A stretch of DNA of 64,000 bases from Rhodohalobacter sulfatireducens. Its GTDB lineage: Bacteria; Bacteroidota; Rhodothermia; Balneolales; Balneolaceae. The stretch is from NCBI RefSeq assembly GCF_022012475.1, contig NZ_JAKLWS010000001.1, positions 460,095 to 524,094 of the forward strand, read 5' to 3'. This document shows, piece by piece, positions 17,023 through 26,080 of the stretch (the first letter of the stretch is position 1; each line of letters starts with the position of its first letter). The position numbers and the translations under genes are program-made. Under the pieces are notes generated by a model. It saw only the letters and a program-made list of their open reading frames with translations, had not been told where the DNA came from and ran no database searches.

Positions 17023-17341
17023 AGATATAAAAACTATTTATGATTGGTAGAGATCGAGAAATACCAACCCAAATTTGATTATTTAAGAGCTAAAGCACAA
17101 CCGGTGGCAAATTATTGATGAGTATATTTTTCCTGAGTAGTTGATAGAAATCCGGTGTTCGAATGGTTTTGGCTTCTGCTCGCGCTCGTTTATTTTTTCA
17201 TCTTCTTTGACCTGTATTTAGCATGTTCACTTCTACAGTAAGTTGGCTAATAATCCATTTAATAAACCTATGAAGCAAGAATTTCAAAGAGAATCATTAG
17301 AAGCTCTTCATTCATTAGAAATAGAATCAAATATGATTACA

Positions 17342-18244
17342 ATGAATAACTACTCACAAAAGAGAAAGATACACATACCAAAACTTTTAATGACCGTTTG
17401 TATTTCGCTGGCACTAAGTTTAGGTGTCTTTATGGCCTGCGAAGGGCCAGAAGGACCCGAGGGACCGGCTGGTGAACAAGGCCCTGAGGGACCTGTAGGA
17501 CCCGCCGGTGAAGACGGAAGTATGATTTTGGCAGGAACGGGTGCACCCTCATCAGACACAGGTTCTATTGGTGATTATTACCTCGATAGTGATAATGCCG
17601 AACTTTACGGACCAAAAGTAGAGTCGGGTTGGGGCACACCGCTTAGCCTCCAGGGGCCTCCCGGAGCAGATGGAAGTCAAATACATTCCGGAACATCAGC
17701 TCCTGATGCAGGAATGGGACAACTCGGAGATTACTTTTTAAATACTTCAACGTTCGATCTTTATGGACCGAAAACTGAAAGTGGTTGGGGGACTCCCATT
17801 AATTTGAAAGGCACAGCTAACGTAATGTATTCTGAATGGGTAAATCCACAGCAATGGGAAGAGGGTACATTTAATGCAACCAAATATCGCTATTTTGATA
17901 TTTTAGCAAACGCAATGACACAAGATATATTAGATAATGGTGTTGTTAAGGTTTATACAAATTTAAATACACAGTCTATTTATTCACTACCCATCGGTAA
18001 GGGAGATACCCCCGCCAATCCCAATTATAGTTTCTTTTTTGAGTTAAAACCTCAGCAATTGAGGATTGGCTACATAAACCCAGACAATTCTACGACTCTT
18101 CCAATGGCACTAAATACGAATATAGATTTTCGTTATGTACTTATTCCAGGAGAGGAAAGTTTAGCTAAGAGAAAGGCTAAAAGTTTACCAATTGATCTGA
18201 ACAATTATCAGGAGCTTAAGAAATACTTTGGTATCCGGGACTAA
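17342..18244 (+). CDS. Collagen-like lipoprotein with duplicated GDYYL/YGPK module
   Basis: A predicted outer-surface lipoprotein of about 300 residues. The chosen ATG gives a signal peptide ending in a lipobox (LGVFMAC). An earlier in-frame TTG at 17243 would add 33 residues ahead of the signal, which is unlikely. After the Cys comes a short Gly-X-Y run rich in GPEGPAG and GPVGPAGEDG. Two copies of a ~45-residue module follow, each with a GT(G/S)APxxxxGxxGDYxL start and a YGPKxESGWGTP end, linked by GPPGADG. The C-terminal 110 residues form a non-repetitive domain. Such modules occur in collagen-like surface proteins and tail fibres. Role unknown, possibly adhesion. A strong terminator follows. 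Confidence 0.75.
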   Translation: MNNYSQKRKIHIPKLLMTVCISLALSLGVFMACEGPEGPEGPAGEQGPEGPVGPAGEDGSMILAGTGAPSSDTGSIGDYYLDSDNAELYGPKVESGWGTPLSLQGPPGADGSQIHSGTSAPDAGMGQLGDYFLNTSTFDLYGPKTESGWGTPINLKGTANVMYSEWVNPQQWEEGTFNATKYRYFDILANAMTQDILDNGVVKVYTNLNTQSIYSLPIGKGDTPANPNYSFFFELKPQQLRIGYINPDNSTTLPMALNTNIDFRYVLIPGEESLAKRKAKSLPIDLNNYQELKKYFGIRD

Positions 18245-18267
18245 AAAGTAGATTTCATTTTTTATTG

Positions 18268-18298
18268 AAGCGGTGGGAAAAATTCCACCGCTTTTTTT
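18268..18298 (+). terminator. Intrinsic terminator after collagen-like gene
   Basis: AAGCGGTGG (18268-18276) pairs with CCACCGCTT around a short A-rich loop and is followed by seven T residues. The remaining 250 bases to the next gene hold no recognisable feature. Confidence 0.9.
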
Positions 18299-18550
18299 AA
18301 TAATAGCAGTGAATAGATAAAACGTGTTTTACGGTTAAGATTTATCCAAGGAGTGTCAACCTCCGAACATGGGGGAAATTCATCCGATTTTGACTCAATC
18401 ACACTACGTGTAAATAGATTGATTATATATCGTATTACATCAATCGTAATATTCACACATCTATTTATGGGAAATTTCCCTATACAAAATAATCCCCATC
18501 CAATTTATAATTCAGGTAAGACATTAAATTGGAAAAATTAGAGAGAGAAT

Positions 18551-18970
18551 ATGAAAAAACTATTAAAAAGAATACTTAGCATTTTAGTCGGGTTCCAGGG
18601 GCTCAGTGGTTTGGCAGGAGGATTTGGTTTAATGCTGGACCCCACCGGCGAGTCCTTAGGAATTCCACAGAGATGGTTGGCAAATTCTATGTTTGATACC
18701 TATTTCATTCCCGGAGTGATACTTTTCGTTGTGTTGGGGATCTTCCCGATGATCTGTTATGCCGGATTGTGGAAACAGAAAAGCTGGGCAATTAGCGGTT
18801 CTTTTGTAACAGGCGTAGCGCTTGTGATTTGGATCGTCGTTGAAATATATATGATCGGTTATCAATCAAAGCCTCCTCTTCAACTGATTTATGGGGTGAC
18901 CGGCGTACTCATTACCCTGGTTTCATGGATTCGCATGGTTGACCGGCCAGAGACAACTTCAACGCCATGA
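18551..18970 (+). CDS. Four-helix membrane protein, unknown function
   Basis: A 139-residue protein with four predicted membrane helices (about 8-28, 50-72, 80-100, 110-128). Loops are short, with DPTGESLGIPQRWLANSMF between helices 1 and 2. An AGAGAGAAT SD precedes the ATG. Its stop overlaps the start of the next membrane protein by 4 nt (ATGA), so the two are coupled and may work together. Family not recognised. Confidence 0.65.
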   Translation: MKKLLKRILSILVGFQGLSGLAGGFGLMLDPTGESLGIPQRWLANSMFDTYFIPGVILFVVLGIFPMICYAGLWKQKSWAISGSFVTGVALVIWIVVEIYMIGYQSKPPLQLIYGVTGVLITLVSWIRMVDRPETTSTP

Positions 18971-19827
18971 AGTATCAAAAACCTGTTACGGTACTGGTTC
19001 TGCTTATAACGATTATGGCGGGTGTTGCATCGTCGATTGGGATCTTTTCAACCGGAGGTCCCGGCCCATATGAATATGAGTCGATCAGGGGAGAGACGGT
19101 TCAAATTTACGGTGAGGGGCTGTACAGGCAGATGTCAGAAGATGTAGCTCCCCAGGGCATTGCACAGGATTATGTGACTCTTTTCATTGCGATACCGTTT
19201 CTATGGATATCGTTTTTCCGGGCTCGAACCGGATCGCTGAGAGGACGATTTTTACTGGCTGGTGCACTTGGTTACTTTTTGGTTACTTACCTGTTTTACT
19301 TGGTTATGGGAATGTACAACATTCTATTTTTGCTGTATGCAGCCCTGCTTGGAACCTCGTTTTTTGGTTTATCCCTGGTGATGCTTTCTTTTGATGTGAA
19401 GGAACTACTGGGTCGATTTTCGGAGAATACACCGGTAAAACTACCGGGCGGATTTCTGATCCTGAATACACTGGCAATTGCCATGCTGTGGCTCGGTGTG
19501 GTTATTCCGCCACTTCTTGACGGAACTATCATACCAAAACAAACGGAGCATTACACCACGCTCATTGTCCAGGGTCTGGATTTGGGTCTTTTGCTTCCGC
19601 TTGCATTCGTATCCGGAGTTCTGTTTATACAAAAAAAACCAATGGGATATCTATTGGCTCCTGTTTACCTGGTATTTCTTTGTATCCTGATGGCAGCTCT
19701 TGTTTCAAAAATAATCGCAATGGGATTGATGGGGCAAAATATCATCCCGGTCATTTTTATCATTCCGGCTATTTTATTAGCAGCAATAATATGCACAGTT
19801 TTGGTTCTAAGAAACATCCACGAGTGA
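18967..19827 (+). CDS. Multi-pass membrane protein, unknown function
   Basis: A 286-residue protein with about eight predicted membrane helices. An extracytoplasmic loop follows helix 1 (residues 30-65, GPGPYEYESIRGETVQIYGE). No catalytic motif or transporter signature was recognised. It is translationally coupled to the preceding small membrane protein. Nothing after it resembles a terminator. Confidence 0.65.
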   Translation: MKYQKPVTVLVLLITIMAGVASSIGIFSTGGPGPYEYESIRGETVQIYGEGLYRQMSEDVAPQGIAQDYVTLFIAIPFLWISFFRARTGSLRGRFLLAGALGYFLVTYLFYLVMGMYNILFLLYAALLGTSFFGLSLVMLSFDVKELLGRFSENTPVKLPGGFLILNTLAIAMLWLGVVIPPLLDGTIIPKQTEHYTTLIVQGLDLGLLLPLAFVSGVLFIQKKPMGYLLAPVYLVFLCILMAALVSKIIAMGLMGQNIIPVIFIIPAILLAAIICTVLVLRNIHE

Positions 19828-20313
19828 TAAAAAATCAGCTTTAAAGTTGTCTTGGCAGAAGTTCGCATTCTTAGTCTTTAATAGTGCTTTGTTAGGATAA
19901 TTATTGAAGATAAAATTGTGACATTTGAAAGTTTTCTAATGCTGAAATTGAATCCATTGATCATTTCAAAATGAAAAATCTGTGTTACGTACCGGTGATT
20001 TTGTGATTTTAGTAATTCTAAAAAGAGGTATTTGTCGGATAAGATGGATAATCAGCATTATCCCCACAGATATTAATTTTACTTCTTTTTATCATATAAT
20101 GTTAGTTCGAAATAATGATGAATGTAATAATTGAATACGTCACATTTCGACTCTCCGGCGCTTCGGGGCAGGCAGTTCCGACCAAAACGGCCTGAACTGC
20201 GCCTGTACTCCAAATCTAGGTGCAGGCGGGCTCAAACTGACGATCTTCATTAAATTTATATCGAGCTGACCTTAATTATAATTGTTCATCAATAAAACGT
20301 AGGTCAAAAAGTC
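19828..20313. other. Intergenic region, no gene
   Basis: About 485 AT-rich bases. Near 20150-20235 a GC-rich patch contains partly complementary GCAGGCAGTTCC and GGCCTGAACTGC segments that could fold; it looks like degenerate repeat DNA. No credible coding frame was seen. Confidence 0.4.
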
Positions 20314-20724
20314 ATGAGACAGATATTTATTCTTTCAATCTTGGGAATGCTGCTATTTACAGGTTGTACGAATTCGGGCGCATTTCTTGCTGCAAACCAG
20401 ACAATTGTAAACCTTGAAGAAGGGAATTACTCTATTGCAGCAACGAATGTTACCGGAGAAGCAGAAGCCGGGTATATCCTGGGACTTAGTTATTCAACGG
20501 GCCTGACCGCCAACACTTTTGCTTTGGCAAGGGTAGATGGAACCGATAAGCTCTACACCGATGCTCTTGAAAACCTCTGGGCAAATTATGAAGCTGAGCA
20601 TGGAGAGGTGGTAGAAGGCAAATTGGCTCTTGCGAATTTTCGCTACGACTCAGATATCCTGAACCTGGTTTTATACACCCAGGTAAAGGTTACTGTACGA
20701 GCAGATATTATTGAGTTCAGGTAG
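20314..20724 (+). CDS. Putative lipoprotein (DUF6567-like)
   Basis: A 136-residue protein with a lipoprotein signal (FILSILGMLLFTGC, lipobox FTGC) and a compact beta-rich domain starting NSGAFLAANQTIVNLEEGNYS. The domain contains FALARVDGT and LALANFRYDSDILNL segments. It resembles a family of small Bacteroidota lipoproteins of unknown function (DUF6567, from memory and not checked). It is surrounded by long non-coding stretches on both sides. Confidence 0.75.
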   Translation: MRQIFILSILGMLLFTGCTNSGAFLAANQTIVNLEEGNYSIAATNVTGEAEAGYILGLSYSTGLTANTFALARVDGTDKLYTDALENLWANYEAEHGEVVEGKLALANFRYDSDILNLVLYTQVKVTVRADIIEFR

Positions 20725-21671
20725 AAAAATCTTCTCAATAAAGAGTGCATACCCGTTTTTATAACTACGCCGGTACAAGAGATGCACAATGGACTGATAG
20801 ATCATTTGCTTTATAAATCGATGTGAGATTTCAAGGATTTAATCTTGGTATTGCTACACCGAGTACATAATGTCCGCATCCATTTGCCATGATTAACTCT
20901 CTTATATGAGAGGGTTGCATCATATTGGTATTAGATCATTTAGTCAGAGTCTTGAGTACCGGCTTTTCTAGCTAACCTGAGTTCTATAGATATGAATGAT
21001 TATAAAAACTGACAATTTTCAAGATCATTATATCGAATTTACACATACCGGGTTAATAGTCTTTGAGCTCACCTGAGTTCTAAATGAATTGAGATAATAC
21101 ATAAGTGATATCCTACACAACCTATTGCTTCCCCCGATGTTGAGAGAAAAGGAATATCTTTAAATCTTGAAACAACAAATCCCTGATTTTAATAAAATAA
21201 CCAATCAATCTATCGCATTTTCGGCTCTAACAAAAGTGGAAATTTCTATCTAGAACAGGTAGAAGAATAAAGAGATGTATTCGTTAAGCAGATGAGATGC
21301 AATGATATCGTTTTGATTTGAAATTACATCAAACCATTCTATAACGAGAATGTAAGAAAAGCAGAGCCTTGAGTTTTAAAATTCAATAAAAAATGATTCT
21401 TTTGGGAGTGATTATGGAACACACTAAGTTTGACAATGGTTGAAAGTAATTCATTAGAAGCCCATACATTTTGGAAATGGGGTATAGAGTTGTTTAGAAA
21501 TGAAGACGATCTGTTTTGAAAATGATTCATAATGCAACCCCCAACATTTTCTTCAATGTACAGGAGGCTGATAAGTGATTAGAAATATTTTAAAATCAGA
21601 AAATAAATTTGAGGCACTCATTGTGTTTGATTGACTGAGTGCGCTTAAGACGTAACTAATATTATAACACC
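20725..21671. other. Gene-poor 950-bp stretch
   Basis: No convincing gene. Two imperfect direct copies of a CACCTGAGTTCTA-like segment lie near 20971-20986 and 21067-21082. Near the right end a 27-codon frame (21435-21518) and a 19-codon GTG frame at 21575 with a good AGGAGG SD (21562-21567) occur; both are too short to judge and may be relics of a decayed gene. The promoter of the downstream FNR gene must lie in the last 100 bases. Confidence 0.4.
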
Positions 21672-22616
21672 ATGCCTGATGTTAAGGATCTAGAAGTTCG
21701 CATACCGGAAGTTGATATGTTTCACTATAAACCCAATAATCCGGTAGAGGTACCCATCACCAAAAGTGAGATTTGTACTGTTTCGGCAAGTCCCAATATT
21801 GTTCGACATATTGAATTTGATGTTTCCGGCACGTTACTTGAAAATAGCATCTTGCCCGGTCAGACTGTGGGAGTATTGCCCCCCGGAGAGGATGAAAACG
21901 GGAGGCCTCATAAATTAAGGCTATATTCAACATGCTCACCCACGGGCGGTGAATATGGAGAGGGAAAGATATATGCAACCACCGTAAAGCGCGAGATTGA
22001 TGAGGACTGGGAAACACAAAAACTTATCCTGGGAGTCTGTTCAAACTATCTCTGCAGCAAGAAAGCAGGAGAGAAAGTTCTGATGACGGGTCCGGGTGGC
22101 AAACAATTTCTTCTTCCCGAAAATCCGGAAGATTTCAACTATATATTCTTAGCAACGGGAACCGGAATTGCCCCATTTCGCGGAATGGTTTTAGATCTGA
22201 TGCGATTGGGGATGACAAATGAGGTTATACTCTCATTCGGTTGCCCGTATCGAACGGATCTACTGTACAATGATCTCTTTGATGAGCTTGCTGAAAAACA
22301 CAAAAACTTTCACTATTTGAAGTCAATATCCAGGGAGGATCCCCGCCCTGATGGGTCCAAGCCATACGTGCAGTATTCCATCATTGATCAAAAAGCGTTG
22401 ATGCTCCCTATCCTGGAGAAAAAGAATACCCTGATCTATGCATGTGGACTGAAGGGAATGGAAACCGGTATTTTCCAAATTTTAGCTATGTTGGGATTAT
22501 ACGATTACCTGGATCTTAAAGATGAGGTTAAGGATGTAGATCCTTTGAAATGGTCCGAAAATCAGCTTAAAAGAAAAGTGAATCCCAGTGAAAGATTATT
22601 CCTGGAGGTTTATTGA
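21672..22616 (+). CDS. Plant-type ferredoxin-NADP(+) reductase
   Basis: A 314-residue FAD enzyme that exchanges electrons between ferredoxin and NADP(H). The FAD-binding motif is KLRLYSTCSP. GVCSNYLC follows, then GPGGKQFLLP, and the NADP-binding ATGTGIAPFRG. The SISRE and PYVQ segments carry the Ser, Arg and Tyr expected to hold the 2'-phosphate of NADP. YACGLKGMETGI comes next, and the protein ends in a C-terminal aromatic residue (LEVY) as in chloroplast and cyanobacterial enzymes. This is the plastid-type rather than the bacterial FpR type. It converges with the korB gene with only 21 nt between stops, linking it to ferredoxin metabolism. Confidence 0.92.
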   Translation: MPDVKDLEVRIPEVDMFHYKPNNPVEVPITKSEICTVSASPNIVRHIEFDVSGTLLENSILPGQTVGVLPPGEDENGRPHKLRLYSTCSPTGGEYGEGKIYATTVKREIDEDWETQKLILGVCSNYLCSKKAGEKVLMTGPGGKQFLLPENPEDFNYIFLATGTGIAPFRGMVLDLMRLGMTNEVILSFGCPYRTDLLYNDLFDELAEKHKNFHYLKSISREDPRPDGSKPYVQYSIIDQKALMLPILEKKNTLIYACGLKGMETGIFQILAMLGLYDYLDLKDEVKDVDPLKWSENQLKRKVNPSERLFLEVY

Positions 22617-22637
22617 TAATTAAGAGATCCTTTCGGC

Positions 22638-23654
22638 CTAATCAATTTCCCATGTATTGCCGCTGCGGAAAAGGTCATCAACATTTTTAAAGGGGCTTCC
22701 GGCCTGAACATCGGCAATTGCATCATGAACACTCTTTTCATAAGGGGTTGACTCAACCTTGCGGATAATTCCTGTTGCAACCGGAAATTCCGGCAATTTG
22801 AGTCTTACAAGTGATAGATGCATGTTTGTGTCGGCTTCTTCTGCATCGTGAATAATCGTATTCTCCGCAGTTGTCTTTTCCAGGCGCATACCGCTAATTT
22901 TTAGCCCTTCGCTATTCTCTTTTCCAAACTGAATCGGTTTGCCGTGTTCCAGTATTACCTGGTTTTCATCCTTGGTATCTTTTCCTGTAATTTTTTCATG
23001 GATTCCATCGGTAAAAATCACACAATTCTGTAGGACTTCAATAATGGAGATTCCTTTATGGTGATAGGCCTGCAGCATCACATCCTCGAGCATTTTGAGG
23101 TCGTTGTCGGGAACCCGGGCAAAGAATGTGGCACCTGCTCCAATAGCAATTTCACCAATATTAAACGGATTTTCATAGCTGCCTCCCGGGGCTGTTTTAG
23201 TTTTCAAACCAACAGGTGTTGTGGGAGATGACTGGCCTTTGGTCATCCCATATATTCTGTTGTTGAACACAACGACATTCAGATCGATGTTCCTCCGGCA
23301 GGCGTGGATAAAGTGGTTGCCTCCGATAGCCATTGAGTCACCGTCGCCGGTAAATACCCAAACATTCAGATCGGGATTTGCAAGTTTTGCACCTGTAGAT
23401 ACGGCAATTGCACGACCGTGAATAGAGTGGATGCCATACGTTTCAAGATAGTACGTAATTCGGGAGGAACAGCCGATTCCGGACACACTCAAAATATTCT
23501 CTTTTTTGTGTCCCATTTTGGCGAAAGCATTCTGCATACTTGCCAAAATCAGGTGATCACCGCAACCGGGACACCATCGAACATCCTGATCGCTTTTAAA
23601 ATCTTTTCTCGTTAATGGAGGTTGTACCTTATTTTTGACTGTTCCTGCCTGCAT
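22638..23654 (-). CDS. korB: 2-oxoacid:ferredoxin oxidoreductase subunit beta
   Basis: TPP-binding beta subunit, 338 residues, of a 2-oxoglutarate-type (KorAB) oxidoreductase that oxidises 2-oxoacids to acyl-CoA and reduces ferredoxin. The start contains WCPGCGDH with two cluster cysteines, and further cysteines are in GIGCSSR and LQNCVIF, enough for one [4Fe-4S] cluster. The TPP/Mg motif is GDGDSMAIGGNHF followed by NNRIYGMTKGQ. It begins 2 nt after korA, so they are coupled. The C-terminal 60 residues extend beyond the minimal beta subunit. Distinguishing 2-oxoglutarate from pyruvate as substrate is based on the large KorA partner and on a separate NifJ being present. Confidence 0.92.
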   Translation of the reverse strand: MQAGTVKNKVQPPLTRKDFKSDQDVRWCPGCGDHLILASMQNAFAKMGHKKENILSVSGIGCSSRITYYLETYGIHSIHGRAIAVSTGAKLANPDLNVWVFTGDGDSMAIGGNHFIHACRRNIDLNVVVFNNRIYGMTKGQSSPTTPVGLKTKTAPGGSYENPFNIGEIAIGAGATFFARVPDNDLKMLEDVMLQAYHHKGISIIEVLQNCVIFTDGIHEKITGKDTKDENQVILEHGKPIQFGKENSEGLKISGMRLEKTTAENTIIHDAEEADTNMHLSLVRLKLPEFPVATGIIRKVESTPYEKSVHDAIADVQAGSPFKNVDDLFRSGNTWEID

Positions 23655-23656
23655 AC

Positions 23657-25504
23657 CTACTCCGATAAGAGATTAATAATTTGAGCCTTGATTTCCGATG
23701 TAAAGAAAGGTTGACCCTGAATTTTGTTAAACTGCCTGAAAGAAAATTCAGAAAACTTACTTTTAAGATAATTTACAAACTGTCCATTGTTCAATTCACA
23801 AACCAAAATCTGATCGTAATTTTGAAAAATCTCCTCAGTATTTTCAGGAAGGGGATAAATGTAGTTGAAGTGAGTAAATGCGATATCTGTTTCTCCGTCA
23901 TCCATCAGCTCAGTAACGGCTGTATTGATAGCCCCATGGGTACTGCCCCAACCAACCACGAGGAGTTTGCCGGAGTCAGGACCAATCACTTTTTGTTTTG
24001 GTAATTTTTTAGCGATCCGCTGAATCTTCTCTTCACGGATTTTTGTCATTTTCTCATGATTCAGAGGTTCGTAGGACAGGTTACCGGTGATCTCTTTTTT
24101 CTCCAGCCCGCCAATCCTGTGTTCGAATCCTTTGTCGCCGGGTGCCATCCAGTAGCGGTTCAAAAATTCCGGGTCACGCATGTAAGGTTCCCACTCATCG
24201 GGTGGGCCTTCAAATCTTGGAATGTTAATCTCATCCAGATCCTCTTTTTCCGGAATTCGCCAGGGGCTTGTTCCGCTTGAGAGATAGGAATCGGAAAGCA
24301 TAAGTACCGGGGTAACATGCTCCAATGCAATTTTTGCGGCCTCATAACTGTAGTAAAAGCAATCATCAGGCGAACTTGCCGCAATTATTACCATGGGGGC
24401 ATCACCGTGCCGCCCATACAAAGCCTGGTTAAGGTCTGATTGCTCTGTTTTAGTGGGTAATCCCGTTGATGGTCCGGCACGTTGAACGTTCACAATTACA
24501 AGCGGTAACTCTGCGATCACTGCGAGTCCCAATGCCTCAGATTTCAGGGATACACCGGGGCCTGATGTTGTAGTTATGGATAGATTTCCACTGAATGCCG
24601 CACCAATTGCCGCAGTCACAGCAGCTATTTCATCTTCAGCCTGCAGTACAATCGCTCCCATGTCTTTCCGGTTGGAAAGTTCGTGAAGAATTTCTGAGGC
24701 TGGAGTGATAGGGTATGAGCTCAGGGATAATTTTCTTCCGCTTTTTTCTGCAGCTGCCAACAAACCCCATGCAACGGCTTTATTGCCATTAATATTTCGA
24801 TACGTACCTTTTGGTAGTTTGGCCGGAGGTACATGTACGGAATGGCCATAGAGCTCCGTATTATGAGCAAAATTATATCCCGCGTTGAGCGCCTTTGTAT
24901 TCGCTTCTATCAATTTAGGTTTGTTGCCGAACTTCTTCTCAATAAACTCAATGGTTTTTTCTAAGGGCCGGCTGAACATATAAAGAACCACACCCAGGGC
25001 AAACATATTCTTGCTTCGAGTGATCTCTTTCGTTTGCAGGCCCAGGTTTTTCAAAGCCTCTTTGGTGAGAGAGGTGGCTGGGGCCCGAATTACGAAGTAG
25101 TCCTGGAGAGAACCGTCTTCCAGGGGGTTCTCCTCGTAATTAGCTTTCTTCAGATACCGGGATGAAAAATTATCTTTATCAGCAATGATAATTCCGCCCG
25201 ACTTCAGGAACTGGAGATTTGCAGCCAGTGCCGCCGGATTCATTACAACAAGAACATCAACAGCATCACCGGGGGTATAGATTTCTGTACCCCCGATCTG
25301 GACTTGAAAGCTGGATACGCCACCAATACTTCCCTGGGGAGCCCTTATTTCAGCAGGAAAATCCGGGATTGTTGTTAAATCGTTACCTGCAATTCCGGAT
25401 GATTGCGAAAACATATCACCCGTTAACTGCATGCCATCTCCGGAGTCGCCGGAAAATCGAACTACAACTTTCCTCATCTCCTGGGTTAATACTGTATCAG
25501 TCAT
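23657..25504 (-). CDS. korA: 2-oxoacid:ferredoxin oxidoreductase subunit alpha (gamma-alpha fusion)
   Basis: A 615-residue subunit with the gamma domain at the N-terminus (about 1-200, VRFSGDSGDGMQLTGDMFSQ, with IPDFPAEIRAPQGSIGGVSSF). The alpha pyrimidine-binding domain follows (about 225-450, SSYPITPASEILHEL, and GPSTGLPTKTEQSDL), then the C-terminal transketolase-like domain. It is the fused form found in aerobic KorAB enzymes. It heads the korA-korB pair on the minus strand, 64 nt downstream of a ferredoxin gene that is its likely electron acceptor. Enzymes of this type can replace or complement 2-oxoglutarate dehydrogenase. Confidence 0.92.
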   Translation of the reverse strand: MTDTVLTQEMRKVVVRFSGDSGDGMQLTGDMFSQSSGIAGNDLTTIPDFPAEIRAPQGSIGGVSSFQVQIGGTEIYTPGDAVDVLVVMNPAALAANLQFLKSGGIIIADKDNFSSRYLKKANYEENPLEDGSLQDYFVIRAPATSLTKEALKNLGLQTKEITRSKNMFALGVVLYMFSRPLEKTIEFIEKKFGNKPKLIEANTKALNAGYNFAHNTELYGHSVHVPPAKLPKGTYRNINGNKAVAWGLLAAAEKSGRKLSLSSYPITPASEILHELSNRKDMGAIVLQAEDEIAAVTAAIGAAFSGNLSITTTSGPGVSLKSEALGLAVIAELPLVIVNVQRAGPSTGLPTKTEQSDLNQALYGRHGDAPMVIIAASSPDDCFYYSYEAAKIALEHVTPVLMLSDSYLSSGTSPWRIPEKEDLDEINIPRFEGPPDEWEPYMRDPEFLNRYWMAPGDKGFEHRIGGLEKKEITGNLSYEPLNHEKMTKIREEKIQRIAKKLPKQKVIGPDSGKLLVVGWGSTHGAINTAVTELMDDGETDIAFTHFNYIYPLPENTEEIFQNYDQILVCELNNGQFVNYLKSKFSEFSFRQFNKIQGQPFFTSEIKAQIINLLSE

Positions 25505-25568
25505 ATCCAGTTGTTTTTAATGATGTTGAAGAAGTTTGCATGGAAAAATCAGTTATAAGATAGAGTCA

Positions 25569-25919
25569 TTACCCGTGTAGTAATTCGAATCTCTCTTCCA
25601 GTACATCTTCGCTGTCCTCATGATCCGGGTCGGGAATAATACATTCCGGAACCGGGCAAAAAGCGATGCACTGTTCTTCATCATGGAATCCATGACATTC
25701 GGTACATTTATCGGGCACAATGAAATAAAACTCGTCTGAAAGAGGTTCCTGCATTTCATCGGCATCAACTTCGTTTCCGTTCAATAGAGTTACTGAACCT
25801 GTAAGTTCGGTTCCCTCGGCCATAGACCATTCCGCACCGGGTTCGTAAATTGCCTGATTCGGGCATTCGGGTTCGCAAGCTGCACAATTAATACATGTGT
25901 CTGTTATTAATACTGCCAT
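25569..25919 (-). CDS. 2[4Fe-4S] ferredoxin (YfhL/Alvin type)
   Basis: A 116-residue low-potential ferredoxin. The first cluster motif is DTCINCAACEPECPNQAIY (C-X2-C-X2-C-X3-CP). The second is KCTECHGFHDEEQCIAFCPV, with the insertion between cysteines that marks the Allochromatium-type ferredoxins. The C-terminal region is very acidic. A 40-residue acidic linker between motifs is longer than usual. It lies upstream of korA on the same strand and is the obvious electron carrier for KorAB, NifJ, FNR and possibly complex I. A conserved upstream element is at 25978-25998. Confidence 0.93.
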   Translation of the reverse strand: MAVLITDTCINCAACEPECPNQAIYEPGAEWSMAEGTELTGSVTLLNGNEVDADEMQEPLSDEFYFIVPDKCTECHGFHDEEQCIAFCPVPECIIPDPDHEDSEDVLEERFELLHG

Positions 25920-25977
25920 GATATTTTAATTTTTTAAAGTTTTTGTATTCAAGTTTTTTTCTCTCAAAAGCTATTTT

Positions 25978-25998
25978 AGATATTTGGACAAAAAACTC
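25978..25998 (-). promoter_or_regulatory. Conserved upstream element shared with ferredoxin-like mini-gene
   Basis: On the plus strand this reads AGATATTTGGACAAAAAA followed by CTC, ending 58 nt before the ferredoxin start. A copy with only two mismatches occurs at 31592-31612, 48 nt upstream of the mini-gene, and the similarity continues outward (TATAA on the right). A weaker copy precedes an Rrf2 gene (32229). A promoter or regulator site is the simplest explanation; binding by the Rrf2 proteins is inferred. Confidence 0.5.
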
Positions 25999-26080
25999 TT
26001 TTATAATTTAATTAAAAGTTTGAGATTGAACAATAATCTTGAGCTCTGGTTGTAATTTAGAATCAGTATATATTAAAGTG

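Noticed and set aside
18353..18541. 62-codon plus-strand frame after the collagen-like gene
   Set aside because: No SD and no recognisable features; lies between a terminator and an SD-led gene.
19828..20313. tRNA or small RNA gene in a GC-rich patch near 20150-20235
   Set aside because: Partial complementarity only; no cloverleaf, no CCA end and no promoter-terminator pair seen.
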